From the NCBI RefSeq assembly GCF_005405905.1, contig NZ_BJHU01000030.1:186001-250000 (forward strand): a stretch of DNA of 64,000 nt, written 5' to 3'. The translations under genes and the position numbers were made by a program. Numbering within the stretch: position 1 is the first letter of the stretch; every line of letters begins with the position of its first letter. Under the pieces are notes generated by a model. It made no database searches. It was not told the origin of the DNA and was given only the letters and a program-made list of their open reading frames with translations. The stretch is from Acidovorax sp. NB1 (lineage in GTDB: Bacteria > Pseudomonadota > Gammaproteobacteria > Burkholderiales > Burkholderiaceae_C). This document shows, piece after piece, positions 15,053-24,056 of the stretch.

Positions 15053-16247
15053 AGAGGTCTTCTCCACGGAGCGACGCATAGCGCAGCACCATGCTGTAGT
15101 CGCTCCACCCCATGATCTTGCAAATCTCAACATCGGAGAAAACCCACCGACCATCCTTACCCCGCAGCTCAAACCAGCGGCAGCACGCCTCGTGCCGCAG
15201 GTCGTGCTCCTTCATGTCCGGGACCGCCGCATGACGGAACAGGCTACGAAAGCGCGATGTGAGCTGGTTGGTGGTGCGCTTCATGTCTTCCTTGTCGCCG
15301 TTCCAGTAGCTGAACACCAGGCCCGCGCGCCCAGCGCACCAGGCGCGCAGCTCGGCGGCGATGCCAGTTTTCAGGGGCACCGTGCGCGGCTTGGCTGCCC
15401 CACGGTGGCCCTTGGAACCCTCCACATTGATGAAGCCCCGGGCCCAGTCGATCTGTGACACCCGCAGGGTGTACGCCTCTTTCATCCGCAGGCCGGTATC
15501 GAGCACCAGCCGCAAGAACATTTTTGCCTCGGGGTCGGGCGCCAGGGCGCGGAGCTTGCCCGGCAGCTTCACCCCGTCGAGCGCCTGCACCACAAGAACT
15601 TCTTCCTCTGGCGACAGCCTGCGCTCGCGCGTGATGTCCTTCTTGGCGGCCAGGCCAGCCCGCGCGGCTTCGGCAGTGTCGCGGTCGGAATAAACGCTGT
15701 AGCCCCTGGGGAGCTGGCGTAGCGGGTTGGGCGGTATCGACTCGCCAGCGGGCACCGTGCGCCGCCAATGCCAATCCATCACCCGGGCCAGCGCGCCCAC
15801 CCTCTTGCGGATAGACCCCGGGGCCAGGTTCCCCACCTTGCGCCCGAAGGCCCCGCGCACATCACCTCTCCCCGTTTTCAGCTGCCGGACATAGCCCTCA
15901 ACCCACTGATAGGTCACATCCGCAACAGTCACGCCGCTCAGGTCATCCCGCTGCATGACGGCGAGCAACGCCGCCTCATTCGGTGCAACGTGCGCATGGT
16001 TCAGATAGCCCTGCACCAGCGCTGACAGGAATTGCGAATCGTGGGTAGCCTTCGCTTGCTGCCGCTTCGCCTCGGCCGCATTCATGAGCACCTGCGGCAC
16101 CACGCCCTGCTTGAGAAGGCCGTCCACCTGGGCCTTGAAGGCCTCGGCTTCTGCCAAAGTGTCGAAGGTGTAGAACAGCGGTTTGGGCAAAACCTTGTTC
16201 TTGATTCGAAGCTGGAATTTGTCCCCTCGGGGCTGAATGCTGGCCAT
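15030..16247 (-). CDS. int: Phage integrase, tyrosine recombinase
   Basis: The 405-residue protein has an arm-binding-type N-terminus (SIQPRGDKFQLRIKNK), a core-binding helical domain (about 65-175) and a catalytic domain (about 205-405). Likely active residues are Arg254 in TGLRMKEA, Lys286, His348 and Arg351 in HDLRH, Trp381 in place of the second His, and the nucleophile Tyr390 in VLRYASL. It recombines phage and bacterial attachment sites. It is transcribed away from tRNA-Lys, the usual target arrangement. No good ribosome binding site precedes the ATG, which lies close to a cluster of GGTAGC repeats, so expression may be controlled there. Confidence 0.93.
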   Translation of the reverse strand: MASIQPRGDKFQLRIKNKVLPKPLFYTFDTLAEAEAFKAQVDGLLKQGVVPQVLMNAAEAKRQQAKATHDSQFLSALVQGYLNHAHVAPNEAALLAVMQRDDLSGVTVADVTYQWVEGYVRQLKTGRGDVRGAFGRKVGNLAPGSIRKRVGALARVMDWHWRRTVPAGESIPPNPLRQLPRGYSVYSDRDTAEAARAGLAAKKDITRERRLSPEEEVLVVQALDGVKLPGKLRALAPDPEAKMFLRLVLDTGLRMKEAYTLRVSQIDWARGFINVEGSKGHRGAAKPRTVPLKTGIAAELRAWCAGRAGLVFSYWNGDKEDMKRTTNQLTSRFRSLFRHAAVPDMKEHDLRHEACCRWFELRGKDGRWVFSDVEICKIMGWSDYSMVLRYASLRGEDLSSRLNAV

Positions 16248-16257
16248 GGGGCGTGAT

Positions 16258-16301
16258 GGTAGCGGGTAGCGCCGGGTAGCGCGCTACCTTTTTCGGGTAG
16301 C
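16258..16301. repeat. Five GGTAGC hexamers between integrase and tRNA
   Basis: GGTAGC occurs on the plus strand at 16258, 16265, 16275 and 16296 and inverted at 16283. The longer GGGTAGC starts at 16264, 16274 and 16295, spacings of 10 and 21 bases, close to one and two helical turns. Arm-type integrase sites or excisionase sites in this position often show such phasing. The role is inferred. Confidence 0.5.
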
Positions 16302-16337
16302 ACAGCACTGATTTCCAGCCCCAAATGAGCCAGGAAC

Positions 16338-16371
16338 AAAAAAGCCCACTATGAAATTCATAGCGGGCTTT
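16338..16371 (-). terminator. Terminator downstream of tRNA-Lys
   Basis: On the minus strand AAAGCCC and CTATG pair with CATAG and GGGCTTT across one mismatch, followed by a T run. It lies 23 bases beyond the tRNA 3' end. It could also act in the opposite direction, since the stem is flanked by A and T runs on both sides. Confidence 0.75.
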
Positions 16372-16393
16372 CTATATCTAGCGCGGCATTGGG

Positions 16394-16440
16394 TGGTAGG
16401 ACGTACTGGATTCGAACCAGTGACCAACGGATTAAAAGTC
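16394..16440. other. Probable prophage attachment site (attL or attR)
   Basis: The integrase gene lies directly beyond the 3' end of tRNA-Lys and points away from it, the classical layout for integration into the 3' half of a tRNA gene. The identity segment should therefore cover the T-arm and acceptor end of the tRNA. The matching second copy would lie outside the window, left of base 1, so the exact core cannot be defined here. Confidence 0.5.
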
Positions 16441-16469
16441 CGCTGCTCTACCAACTGAGCTAACGTCCC
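16394..16469 (-). tRNA. tRNA-Lys (anticodon TTT)
   Basis: The minus strand folds as a full tRNA. The acceptor stem is GGGACGT with ACGTCCT (one G-T pair), the D-arm has AGCTCAGTTGGTAGAGC, and the anticodon loop CTTTTAA carries TTT. The T-arm contains GGTTCGAATCC. CCA is encoded at 16394-16396. It is intact despite the neighbouring prophage, so the integrated element restores the 3' end. Confidence 0.97.
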
Positions 16470-16516
16470 AACCGATTGCATCAATCCAAGCTGATCAGAC
16501 TGCTGCAAAGCCTTGG

Positions 16517-16522
16517 ATTATA
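16517..16522 (-). promoter_or_regulatory. Possible -10 element for tRNA-Lys
   Basis: TATAAT on the minus strand ends 48 bases before the tRNA. No convincing -35 is seen at 16-18 bases, only TTGGGT with a spacer of 12. It lies between the tcdA stop and the tRNA. Confidence 0.35.
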
Positions 16523-16531
16523 GCGTCTTTT

Positions 16532-17341
16532 TTAACCCAACTTGGGAGTCGTCGCAAGTTTGTCGAGCACCCACCCTGCGGCACACTGGCCAAAGGTGGC
16601 CGTGACTGCCACCACGGAGCCATAGCCGTGGCAATTCAGCGTGCCATCACCTTCGATATTGCAGGACGCATCCGGAGGCGCCACGGCTTCGCGGCTGAAA
16701 ACGCAGGTCACGCCGATCTTCCTGCCTTCACGCGGTGCACGGTGGTGCTTGCGCATCTGGTAGCGCAGCTGGGCCAGCAAAGGGTCGTGGGTGGTCTGAG
16801 CCAGATCGTCTACATCGACCTTGTGCGCATGGCGCTTGCCCCCGGCTGCCCCGACGGCGATGTGAATCACCCGGGCAGATAGCGCCCATGCAGCAATGGC
16901 CACTTTGGCTCGCACCTGATCGCACGCGTCAATCACCGCATCCACAGGCGCTGTCAACAATCCAGGCCAATTGGCGGGCTCAACGAACTCTTCAATGCAA
17001 TGGACGGTGCAATCCGGGTGGATCTGGGCAATACGGTCGCGCATCGCCAGCACCTTGGCCTGCCCCACCGTGTCTGTGAGTGCATGAATCTGGCGGTTGA
17101 TATTGGACTCGGCCACATGGTCCAGATCGACCAGGGTGATCTGCGCCACACCGCTGCGCGCCAGCGCCTCCGCAGCCCACGAGCCCACGCCCCCAATACC
17201 AATGACGGCAACATGGGCCCGGCGAATCTGGGCCGCACCTTGCACGCCATAGAGCCGCGCCAGTCCGCCAAACCGGCGCTCCAGCACAGCCCCCAACTCC
17301 TCCGGCGCAGACGCACCGGGCGACATCACTTCGCCCGGCAT
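16532..17341 (-). CDS. tcdA: tRNA threonylcarbamoyladenosine dehydratase TcdA
   Basis: The 269-residue E1/ThiF-fold protein has the nucleotide-binding motif GIGGVGSWAAEALARSG (about residues 48-64). VDLDHVAESNINRQIHAL then follows, typical of TcdA/CsdL, and a Cys in GVTCVFSRE. The enzyme uses ATP to cyclise t6A37 of ANN-decoding tRNAs to ct6A in the cytoplasm. The start overlaps the cpoB stop by one base (TAATG); an ATG five codons in is an alternative. It is the last gene of the tolB-pal-cpoB run. Confidence 0.92.
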   Translation of the reverse strand: MPGEVMSPGASAPEELGAVLERRFGGLARLYGVQGAAQIRRAHVAVIGIGGVGSWAAEALARSGVAQITLVDLDHVAESNINRQIHALTDTVGQAKVLAMRDRIAQIHPDCTVHCIEEFVEPANWPGLLTAPVDAVIDACDQVRAKVAIAAWALSARVIHIAVGAAGGKRHAHKVDVDDLAQTTHDPLLAQLRYQMRKHHRAPREGRKIGVTCVFSREAVAPPDASCNIEGDGTLNCHGYGSVVAVTATFGQCAAGWVLDKLATTPKLG

Positions 17342-18135
17342 TACTTCAAGCGGGACAGCCGCTCTTTGGCCGCCACAGCGGCCTCAGATTGAGGGTAGGC
17401 GCGGACCAGGTCTTCCAGCGTCTTGCGCGCAGTGCGCGTGTCCTTGAGTTCAATCTGGCAGTTGGCAATCGACAAGGCAGCTTCGGGCGCCCGGGCATGC
17501 CCAGGTGCATCGCTAAGCATCTGCTTGAAGTTGGCAATGGCCTCCTTGTACTCGCGGGTGGCGTACTGGGCATTGCCCAGCCAGAAGCGCGCCGACGGCA
17601 CAAAACCGCTGCGCGGATACTGCCGCACAAACCCGGCAAACGCCGTGCTGGCTTCAGGGAATTTGCCAGATCGGAAGACCGCCAGAGCAGCCTCGAAATC
17701 CCGCTTCTCGGCAGGGTCGGCCTGGAACTCCTTGCCGTCCACCGCCACCTTGACAGGCTCGAACTGCCGAAGCCGCTCATCCACCCCTTGAGCAATGTCC
17801 TTCTGGCGCCGCTGGAGATCTCCCACGTCGCGCAGCAACTGTTCGTTCTGCCCGTTGAGCTTGGCTTGCTCGGCCCGCAAGGTTTCTATCTGCGTTTGCA
17901 GGTCCAGAAGACTGCGGCGCAACTGGGCGTTTTCCTCACCCAGCTTGCGCAACTCTTCGGCCGAGCGCTGATTGGACGTCTGCAATCCATCCACGCGTTG
18001 GCGCATTTCCAAGATGGCGCGACGCGCCTCGCCGTCTTCAAAGATGGCGGCCTGGGCCGAGGGCAGCAAGGTCACCGCCAATGCGGCCACCGCCAGTAGC
18101 CGAAGAGGGAACACCACAGCAGTGACCCGCATCAA
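17341..18135 (-). CDS. cpoB: Cell division coordinator CpoB (YbgF)
   Basis: A signal peptide ends near LLPSAQA (about residue 29). Residues 35-115 form a coiled coil (LEMRQRVDGLQTSNQRSAEE, LRAEQAKLNGQNEQLLRDVG) that trimerises CpoB. Residues 145-264 are tetratricopeptide repeats (FRSGKFPEASTAFAGFVRQ). CpoB links peptidoglycan synthesis by PBP1B with Tol-mediated outer membrane constriction. The start overlaps the pal stop in ATGA. Confidence 0.93.
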   Translation of the reverse strand: MMRVTAVVFPLRLLAVAALAVTLLPSAQAAIFEDGEARRAILEMRQRVDGLQTSNQRSAEELRKLGEENAQLRRSLLDLQTQIETLRAEQAKLNGQNEQLLRDVGDLQRRQKDIAQGVDERLRQFEPVKVAVDGKEFQADPAEKRDFEAALAVFRSGKFPEASTAFAGFVRQYPRSGFVPSARFWLGNAQYATREYKEAIANFKQMLSDAPGHARAPEAALSIANCQIELKDTRTARKTLEDLVRAYPQSEAAVAAKERLSRLK

Positions 18136-18674
18136 CGGTAGGACAGTTCAGCACGGCGATTCTTCGCGTGCGCATCTTCCGTACCACCTTGGGCAGCTGG
18201 CTTTTCCTTGCCAAAGCTCACGGCTTCCACCTGGCTGTCCGGCACGCCCAGCAGCCCCAGCGAACGGCGGACGGCTTCTGCACGTTTCTGGCCGAGCGCC
18301 AGGTTGTACTCGCGGCCGCCACGGTCGTCGGTATGACCTTCGATCATGACCTTGCGGCTGGGGGTTGCCTTGATGAAGCGGGAATGCGCCTCGATCGCGG
18401 ACTGGAATTCGGGCTTGATGACATAGCTGTCGTAGTCGAAGTAGACAACGCGCGCCACGCCCACGGGGCCTGCACCATCACGCCCCGATTGCCCCAGGTC
18501 CACACCAGCGACGCCACTCTGCGAGGTATTGCCAGAATTGGCGCCGCTATTGGCGCCACCCATGGTGGAGGTGGCATTCTTGTCTTCGACGGGCACATCG
18601 TCCAGCTTCACGCCGGAACTGCAGCCAGCCACCAGTGCAACAACGGTAAGGGCAAGGGTAAAACGTTTGATCAT
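18132..18674 (-). CDS. pal: Peptidoglycan-associated lipoprotein Pal
   Basis: The start at 18674 follows AGGAG at a good distance, and upstream ATGs are rejected. A lipobox LVAGC puts the lipidated Cys at residue 18. A low-complexity Gly/Ser/Asn linker follows. The OmpA-like domain (about 70-180) has VVYFDYDSYVIKPEF, EGHTDDRGGREYNLALGQ and RRAELSYR, including the peptidoglycan-binding Asp and Arg positions. Pal anchors the outer membrane to the cell wall and binds TolB. Confidence 0.97.
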   Translation of the reverse strand: MIKRFTLALTVVALVAGCSSGVKLDDVPVEDKNATSTMGGANSGANSGNTSQSGVAGVDLGQSGRDGAGPVGVARVVYFDYDSYVIKPEFQSAIEAHSRFIKATPSRKVMIEGHTDDRGGREYNLALGQKRAEAVRRSLGLLGVPDSQVEAVSFGKEKPAAQGGTEDAHAKNRRAELSYR

Positions 18675-18718
18675 CCAAATTTCTCCTGAAGGCTTGATAA
18701 CTGAAAATATCGATAAGT

Positions 18719-20038
18719 TCATTGCTTTTGAAACGGACCCCAGTCCGGTTCGCGAAGATCACCCGCCTGCCCCGCAAGGCGGGCCTTGATCTTGCCGTCG
18801 AGCGTGGTGGTCATCAGTGCTTCACGGCCCTGCTGCTGGGTCGCGTACACGATGAGCCTGCTGTTGGGCGCAAAGCTGGGATTTTCATCTGCCATGGTGT
18901 CGGTCACAGCGTTGACGGTGCCTGTGGACAGGTCCATCACATGCAGCTTGAAAGCGCCCCCCACGCGAGAGACGTAGGCCAGCCAGCGCCCGTCAGGGCT
19001 CACTGTGGGCGAGATGTTGTAGGTGCCCGTGAAGGTGACGCGCTCTGCATTGCCGCCCGACACACCCACCTTGTAGATCTGCGGTGCGCCGCCACGGTCG
19101 CTCACGAAATAAATGCTGCGGCCGTCACCCGAGAACACGGGCTCGGTGTCGATGCCAGAACTTTGCATCAGTCGGCGCGGCTCGCCGCCGTTGGCGTCGA
19201 TGGTGTAGAGCTGCGAGCCCCCGTCACGGCTCAACGTGACGGCCAGCGACCGCCCATCGGGCGCCCAGGCAGGCGCGCTGTTGGAGCCACGGAAGTTGGC
19301 AATCAGGCGGCGGCGGCCCGACGCCACATCGTGCACATACACCACCGGCTTGCGGGACTCGAAGGACACATAGGCCAGTTGGCCACCGTTGGGCGACCAT
19401 GCCGGCGAAATGATGGGCTCGGGGCTCGACAGTGCCGACTGGGCGTTTTCGCCATCGGCGTCCGCCACCCAGAGGCTGTAGCGGGGGCCGGTCTTGGTCA
19501 CATAGGCAATGCGCGTCGAAAAAACGCCGCGTTCGCCCGTGAGCTTTTCGTAGATGAAATCGGCAATGCGGTGTGCCACAAGGCGCAGGTCGCCTTGCGT
19601 GACCACAAAGCTTTGTCCCCCCAAGTCCTGCCCCTTGACCACATCCCACAGGCGAAAGCGCACATCAAAGCGCCCATCCGCCAGGCGTGTCACGCTGCCG
19701 GTGGCCAGGGAATCTGCACTTTTTTGCCGCCACAGCGCCACATCAGGGCGGGCAGTCTCGTCCAGAGCCGCACCCGCTGCATCGATGGCGCGAAACTGCC
19801 CACTGCGTTCCAAGTCGGCCTGGATGATGGCCGCGATCTTCTGAGGGGCCTGCGCCTCGCCTCGGAAGGGTGCAATGGCTATCGGCAACTGGGTGAGGCC
19901 CACACCTGTCACCTCGACGCGAAACTGCGCCAGGGCTGGAAGGGAGGGTGTTGCGATGAGCGCGGCCAACAACTGGCGGCGCGAAGGAAGCGGCGAGGCC
20001 GCAAAGGAAAGATGTTTGGAGATTCGATCTGTGGTCAT
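18719..20038 (-). CDS. tolB: Tol-Pal system protein TolB
   Basis: A signal sequence with [19 protein letters not shown] precedes the mature N-terminus FRVEVTGVG. An N-terminal alpha/beta domain follows, with a six-bladed propeller made of WD40-like repeats such as [31 protein letters not shown] and [15 protein letters not shown]. TolB is periplasmic and couples Pal with TolA. The start at 20038 is chosen because the signal peptide begins there; MP two codons upstream is possible. No clear ribosome binding site is visible. tolQ, tolR and tolA are not upstream; a divergent msbA is. Confidence 0.95.
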   Translation of the reverse strand: MTTDRISKHLSFAASPLPSRRQLLAALIATPSLPALAQFRVEVTGVGLTQLPIAIAPFRGEAQAPQKIAAIIQADLERSGQFRAIDAAGAALDETARPDVALWRQKSADSLATGSVTRLADGRFDVRFRLWDVVKGQDLGGQSFVVTQGDLRLVAHRIADFIYEKLTGERGVFSTRIAYVTKTGPRYSLWVADADGENAQSALSSPEPIISPAWSPNGGQLAYVSFESRKPVVYVHDVASGRRRLIANFRGSNSAPAWAPDGRSLAVTLSRDGGSQLYTIDANGGEPRRLMQSSGIDTEPVFSGDGRSIYFVSDRGGAPQIYKVGVSGGNAERVTFTGTYNISPTVSPDGRWLAYVSRVGGAFKLHVMDLSTGTVNAVTDTMADENPSFAPNSRLIVYATQQQGREALMTTTLDGKIKARLAGQAGDLREPDWGPFQKQ

Positions 20039-20220
20039 TGGCATCCAGCAGTGGACGAACAAATGCCGAAGGGCAACCCCGAATGGTACACACAGCGATA
20101 AACCCCCTGTGACAAACTGTGCGTACATATGGAATTCACATGCCGCGCACTTCGTCGTGCCGGGCCCATACCCAGGGCGCAGGCCCGCCCCAGGGAGCAC
20201 AACCTTAGAATCCGGGCCAC

Positions 20221-22026
20221 ATGCATGCCACCGACACAGGCTCCGCGCCTGCCAACGCCACCTCCTCGCCGCCGCCCAGCCTGACCACGCGCCTGAAGCG
20301 GCTATCCGTCTACTTCGGCGGCCAACGGCTGGCCTGGGGCCTGGCGATTGCCGCCACCCTCGTGGGGGCAGTGACCGAACCCCTGATTCCCGCCCTGCTG
20401 CAGCCTCTGCTGGACCAAGGCTTCACCCAAGGCAGCCTGGAGCTGTGGATGGTGCCGCTGGCCATTCTGGGGATTTTCTTTGTGCGCGGGCTCGCCCAGT
20501 TCGTGGGCCAGTACGCCCTCGCGCGCATTGCCAACGAAGGCATGCTCTCCCTGCGCACCTCTTTGTTCGAGCGGGTGCTGGCCGCAGAAATGGGCTTGTT
20601 CAGCCGCCAGTCGGCCAGTGCGCTGTCCAACACCGTCGTCTATGAAGTCCAGACCGGCTCCACATTGCTCGTGCAGGCGCTGATGGGGATTTCTCGCGAC
20701 GGATTCACGCTGGTCGCGTTGCTGTTTTACCTGCTTTACCTGAACTGGCAGCTGACCCTGATCGTGGCCGTGGTGGTTCCCGGTGTAGCCTGGATCATGA
20801 AAACGCTGTCCAAGCGGCTGTACCACCTCACCAAAAGCAGCCAGCAGGCCACGGACGAACTGGCGTACGTGGTAGAGGAAAACGTGCTGGCCCATCGCAT
20901 GGTCCGGCTGCACGGCGCACAAGAAGGGCAGGCCCGGCGCTTTGAAGGCCTCAGCCACAGCCTGCGGCGGCTGGCCATCAAATCCACGATCGCCTCTGCA
21001 GCCATGACGCCGCTAACCCAATTGCTGGCTGCCGCAGCGCTGTCCGTAGTGATCTGCATTGCGCTGTGGCAAAGCCGCGGCGCGGTGGATGCCAAGGGCG
21101 TCACTGTTGGTGGTTTTGCCGCTTTCATCACGGCCATGCTCATGCTCATCGCCCCCATCCGCCGCCTGGCCGATGTCGCCAGCCCCATCACACGCGGTGT
21201 GGCAGCCCTGGAGCGTGGCCTGGCCTTGCTGGGCGACACCGGTGCCGAAAGTGGCGGCCAGTACCGCACCGACCGGGTCCGGGGCGAGCTGGTGCTGGAG
21301 CGGGTCACGGTGTCCTTCGGGCCAGACCACGCCCCCGCCCTGGACCAGATCAGCCTGACCGTGGCTCCTGGAGAGATCGTGGCACTCGTCGGCCCGTCCG
21401 GTGCGGGCAAGACCACGCTCGTCAACCTTCTGCCGCGTTTTATTGCGCCAATGGATGGCAGCATTCTCGTGGATGGTCACCCCGTCCAGGAGTGGGATCT
21501 AGGGTCGCTGCGCTCGCAGTTTGCGATGGTGAGCCAGGACGTGGTCATGTTCAACGACACCATTGCCGCCAATGTGGCACTGGGAAGCACGGTGGACGAG
21601 CAACGGGTGCGCGACTGCCTGGAGGCGGCGAATCTGGCCGCGCATGTCGCCGGACTGCCGCAGGGCATCCACACCATCGTGGGCCACAACGCCACACAGT
21701 TGTCAGGCGGGCAGCGCCAGCGGCTGGCCATTGCGCGGGCCTTGTACAAGGATGCGCCCATCCTGATCCTGGACGAAGCCACATCGGCCTTGGACACCGA
21801 ATCCGAACGGCTGGTGCAGGACGCCCTGCAGCGCCTGATGCAAGGCCGTACCACGCTGGTCATTGCGCACCGCCTGTCCACCATCGAACACGCCGACCGC
21901 GTGATCGTCATGGAACGCGGCCGCATTGCCGAACAAGGCACACACAGCGCGCTGATGGCACAAGGCGGGCTGTATGCGCGCCTGCAGGCACGCCCCGCCG
22001 CCGACAGCGCAACCGCAACGAACTGA
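20221..22026 (+). CDS. msbA: Lipid A export ABC transporter MsbA
   Basis: A 601-residue half transporter with six membrane helices (about 35-320) and a C-terminal ATPase. Walker A is GPSGAGKT, the Q loop lies in [12 protein letters not shown], the signature is LSGGQ, and Walker B is [12 protein letters not shown]. The H loop is in VIAHRLST. The family flips lipid A-core across the inner membrane, and the overall pattern fits MsbA. Other exporters of the DPL family are the alternative. It is divergent from tolB with a 182-base gap that must hold both promoters. Confidence 0.85.
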   Translation: MHATDTGSAPANATSSPPPSLTTRLKRLSVYFGGQRLAWGLAIAATLVGAVTEPLIPALLQPLLDQGFTQGSLELWMVPLAILGIFFVRGLAQFVGQYALARIANEGMLSLRTSLFERVLAAEMGLFSRQSASALSNTVVYEVQTGSTLLVQALMGISRDGFTLVALLFYLLYLNWQLTLIVAVVVPGVAWIMKTLSKRLYHLTKSSQQATDELAYVVEENVLAHRMVRLHGAQEGQARRFEGLSHSLRRLAIKSTIASAAMTPLTQLLAAAALSVVICIALWQSRGAVDAKGVTVGGFAAFITAMLMLIAPIRRLADVASPITRGVAALERGLALLGDTGAESGGQYRTDRVRGELVLERVTVSFGPDHAPALDQISLTVAPGEIVALVGPSGAGKTTLVNLLPRFIAPMDGSILVDGHPVQEWDLGSLRSQFAMVSQDVVMFNDTIAANVALGSTVDEQRVRDCLEAANLAAHVAGLPQGIHTIVGHNATQLSGGQRQRLAIARALYKDAPILILDEATSALDTESERLVQDALQRLMQGRTTLVIAHRLSTIEHADRVIVMERGRIAEQGTHSALMAQGGLYARLQARPAADSATATN

Positions 22027-22053
22027 CTGCCGGCAGCGTCTAGCCGCCTTTCG

Positions 22054-22728
22054 CTACCACTTGCCCCGGTTGGGCTGGCGCCGCCGGATAGCTGCGGCAA
22101 TTTTTTCTGCCGACTCCGTGCGGCTCACGCGCAGGGCAAAGTCCGTCGCCGTCAAACCCAGCTGGTTCTTGAGCGTGGGGTCGGCCCCCTCCTCCAGCAA
22201 CAACTGCACCGCCTCGATGGATCCATAGTGCGCAGCCATCATCAGGGGCGTGGTGCCGTTGGGCGAAGCGGCATCGATGTAGGCGTGGTTCTCCAGCAGC
22301 AGCGCAATGATCAGCGCGTGCTGCGGCGACCCCGCCGATGCGGCGTAATGCAACGGCGCCCAGCCTGTCTTGTTCACATCGGCCTCGCGCGCGATCAGCG
22401 CCTTCACCGCTTCCACATTGCCCTTGATCGCAGCAATCATGAGCGGGCTTTCATCCTGGGCATTGCGGGCTTCCACATTTACCCGACGGGATGCGAGCAG
22501 CGCGGCAAAGGCCTTGTTCGCGCCGTTCTGCAAGGCAATCGTGAGCCCCACCTGCCCCTTGGGATCGCGCGTGTTCGGGTCAAAACCCCGGCGCAGCAGC
22601 GCAGTGATCGCATCGCCATCATCGCGCAGGATGGCCACAAAAAAGTCTTCATAGGCACCGGCCCAGGCATGGGCAGACACCAGGCCCAGCGCCACAGCGG
22701 CCAGGGCGGAACGTCGTTGCAGGCTCAT
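22054..22728 (-). CDS. Exported ankyrin repeat protein
   Basis: A signal peptide ([16 protein letters not shown], to about residue 24) is followed by four to five ankyrin repeats, for example [33 protein letters not shown] and [20 protein letters not shown]. Ankyrin repeats bind proteins, here in the periplasm or outside the cell; the partner is unknown. The start overlaps the tatD stop (ATGA), so the two are co-transcribed. The gene is convergent with msbA. Confidence 0.88.
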   Translation of the reverse strand: MSLQRRSALAAVALGLVSAHAWAGAYEDFFVAILRDDGDAITALLRRGFDPNTRDPKGQVGLTIALQNGANKAFAALLASRRVNVEARNAQDESPLMIAAIKGNVEAVKALIAREADVNKTGWAPLHYAASAGSPQHALIIALLLENHAYIDAASPNGTTPLMMAAHYGSIEAVQLLLEEGADPTLKNQLGLTATDFALRVSRTESAEKIAAAIRRRQPNRGKW

Positions 22729-23531
22729 GCCATCACCCCCGGGAACAAGCGGTCGAAATTGCGGCTGGTGGCCTCAGCCACCACCTCCAGCCCCAGGCCC
22801 TTGGTTTCTGCCACCTGCCGGGCCACATGGGGCACATATGACGGGTTGTTGGTCTTGCCACGGTAGGGCACCGGGGCCAGATAGGGGCTGTCGGTTTCGA
22901 CGAGCATGCGGTCCAGCGGCACAAAGGCCACCACGTCGCGCAGCTCCTGCGCGCTCTTGAACGTGACGATGCCCGAGAACGAGATGTAGTAGCCCCGATC
23001 CAGCGCGGCGCGTGCCACCTGCATCGATTCGGTAAAGCAGTGGAACACGCCGCCTGCCAGGTTGCCCGCACCGTCCTCACCCTCTTCCCGCAGGATGGCC
23101 AGCGTGTCGTCGGAGGCACTGCGCGTGTGGATGATGAGCGGCTTGCCACAGGCCCGCGCCGCTCGGATGTGGGTACGGAAACGGTCGCGCTGCCACTCCA
23201 GGTCGGCAATGCTGCGCCCGCCCTTGCGGTCTTCCATGCCGTAGTAGTCAAGGCCCGTCTCGCCAATCGCCACCACGCGGGGCAGGGCCGCGCGGTCCAG
23301 CAGGTCCTGCACGCTGGGCTCCGTCACGCCCTCGTTGTCGGGATGCACGCCCACCGTGCTCCAGAAGTTGTCATGGGCCAGGGCCAGGGCATGCACGCCC
23401 TCGAACTCTTCCATGGTGGTGCAGATGCACAGGGCCCGGGTGACCTGCGCCTCGGCCATGGCCTGGCGGATGGCGGGCAACTGGCTGACCAGTTCCGGAA
23501 AGTTGAGGTGGCAGTGCGAATCGGTGAACAT
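22725..23531 (-). CDS. TatD family metal-dependent hydrolase (YcfH-like)
   Basis: The start at 23531 places the metal motif at the N-terminus: [10 protein letters not shown]. Further motifs are GETGLDYYG (metal Glu), [16 protein letters not shown] and [11 protein letters not shown], all typical of TatD-type DNase-like hydrolases of about 260 residues. Members act on DNA or damaged nucleotides; the substrate here is not known. The frame could extend five codons upstream but those residues add nothing to the fold. A pilZ terminator lies just upstream. Confidence 0.9.
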   Translation of the reverse strand: MFTDSHCHLNFPELVSQLPAIRQAMAEAQVTRALCICTTMEEFEGVHALALAHDNFWSTVGVHPDNEGVTEPSVQDLLDRAALPRVVAIGETGLDYYGMEDRKGGRSIADLEWQRDRFRTHIRAARACGKPLIIHTRSASDDTLAILREEGEDGAGNLAGGVFHCFTESMQVARAALDRGYYISFSGIVTFKSAQELRDVVAFVPLDRMLVETDSPYLAPVPYRGKTNNPSYVPHVARQVAETKGLGLEVVAEATSRNFDRLFPGVMA

Positions 23532-23629
23532 GGGATAACAAAACAACGCGACTTGCGCAAAACGCGCTTCAGCAAGGTGGTTTCCTTATAGAAAACCGGC
23601 GGTGCATGCTTGTTTGCGCAAGTCCTAAA

Positions 23630-23660
23630 CAAAAAAGCCGACCAGCCAGCGCGGGTCGGC
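23630..23660 (-). terminator. Terminator after pilZ
   Basis: On the minus strand GCCGACC pairs perfectly with GGTCGGC around a ten-base loop and TTTTTT follows. It separates pilZ from tatD, so tatD needs its own promoter in the roughly 100 bases that follow. Confidence 0.8.
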
Positions 23661-23681
23661 ACGGGGGCAGCGGTGGCGCGG

Positions 23682-24041
23682 TCAGATCGTCTGGGTAGGA
23701 CGGTCCGAGCCCAGCGCAGTTCCCAGCAATTCCTCGATCTTGGCCTTGAGCTGGCGGGATTTTTCGTCCTTGGGGAACTGGATGCCCACGCCCTGGGTGC
23801 GGTTACCTGCAGCACGGGCGGGCGTCACCCAGGCCACGCGGCCTGCCACGGGGTAGCGCTGGGTGTCGTCCGGCAAGGTCAGCAGCACATACACATCGTC
23901 GCCCAGCTTGTAGTCGCGCTGGGTGGGCACAAAGATGCCCCCTTCGGCAAAAAAAGGAATGTAGGCGGCATAAAGCGCGGCCTTTTCCTTGATGGCCAGC
24001 TGCATGACGCTGGGACGGGGCGCGGTGGATGGACTGCTCAT
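23682..24041 (-). CDS. pilZ: PilZ domain protein
   Basis: The 119-residue single-domain protein resembles type IV pilus PilZ: PSVMQLAIKEKAALYAAYIP, GGIFVPTQRDYKLGDDVYV, GRVAWVTPARA and GVGIQFPKD. The canonical c-di-GMP binding RxxxR motif is not evident, as is usual for the PilZ subfamily proper. PilZ works with the pilus assembly ATPase machinery. The neighbours holB, tmk and mltG are the common arrangement in beta- and gammaproteobacteria. Confidence 0.92.
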   Translation of the reverse strand: MSSPSTAPRPSVMQLAIKEKAALYAAYIPFFAEGGIFVPTQRDYKLGDDVYVLLTLPDDTQRYPVAGRVAWVTPARAAGNRTQGVGIQFPKDEKSRQLKAKIEELLGTALGSDRPTQTI

Positions 24042-24056
24042 GGGTGGGGGTGCGGC

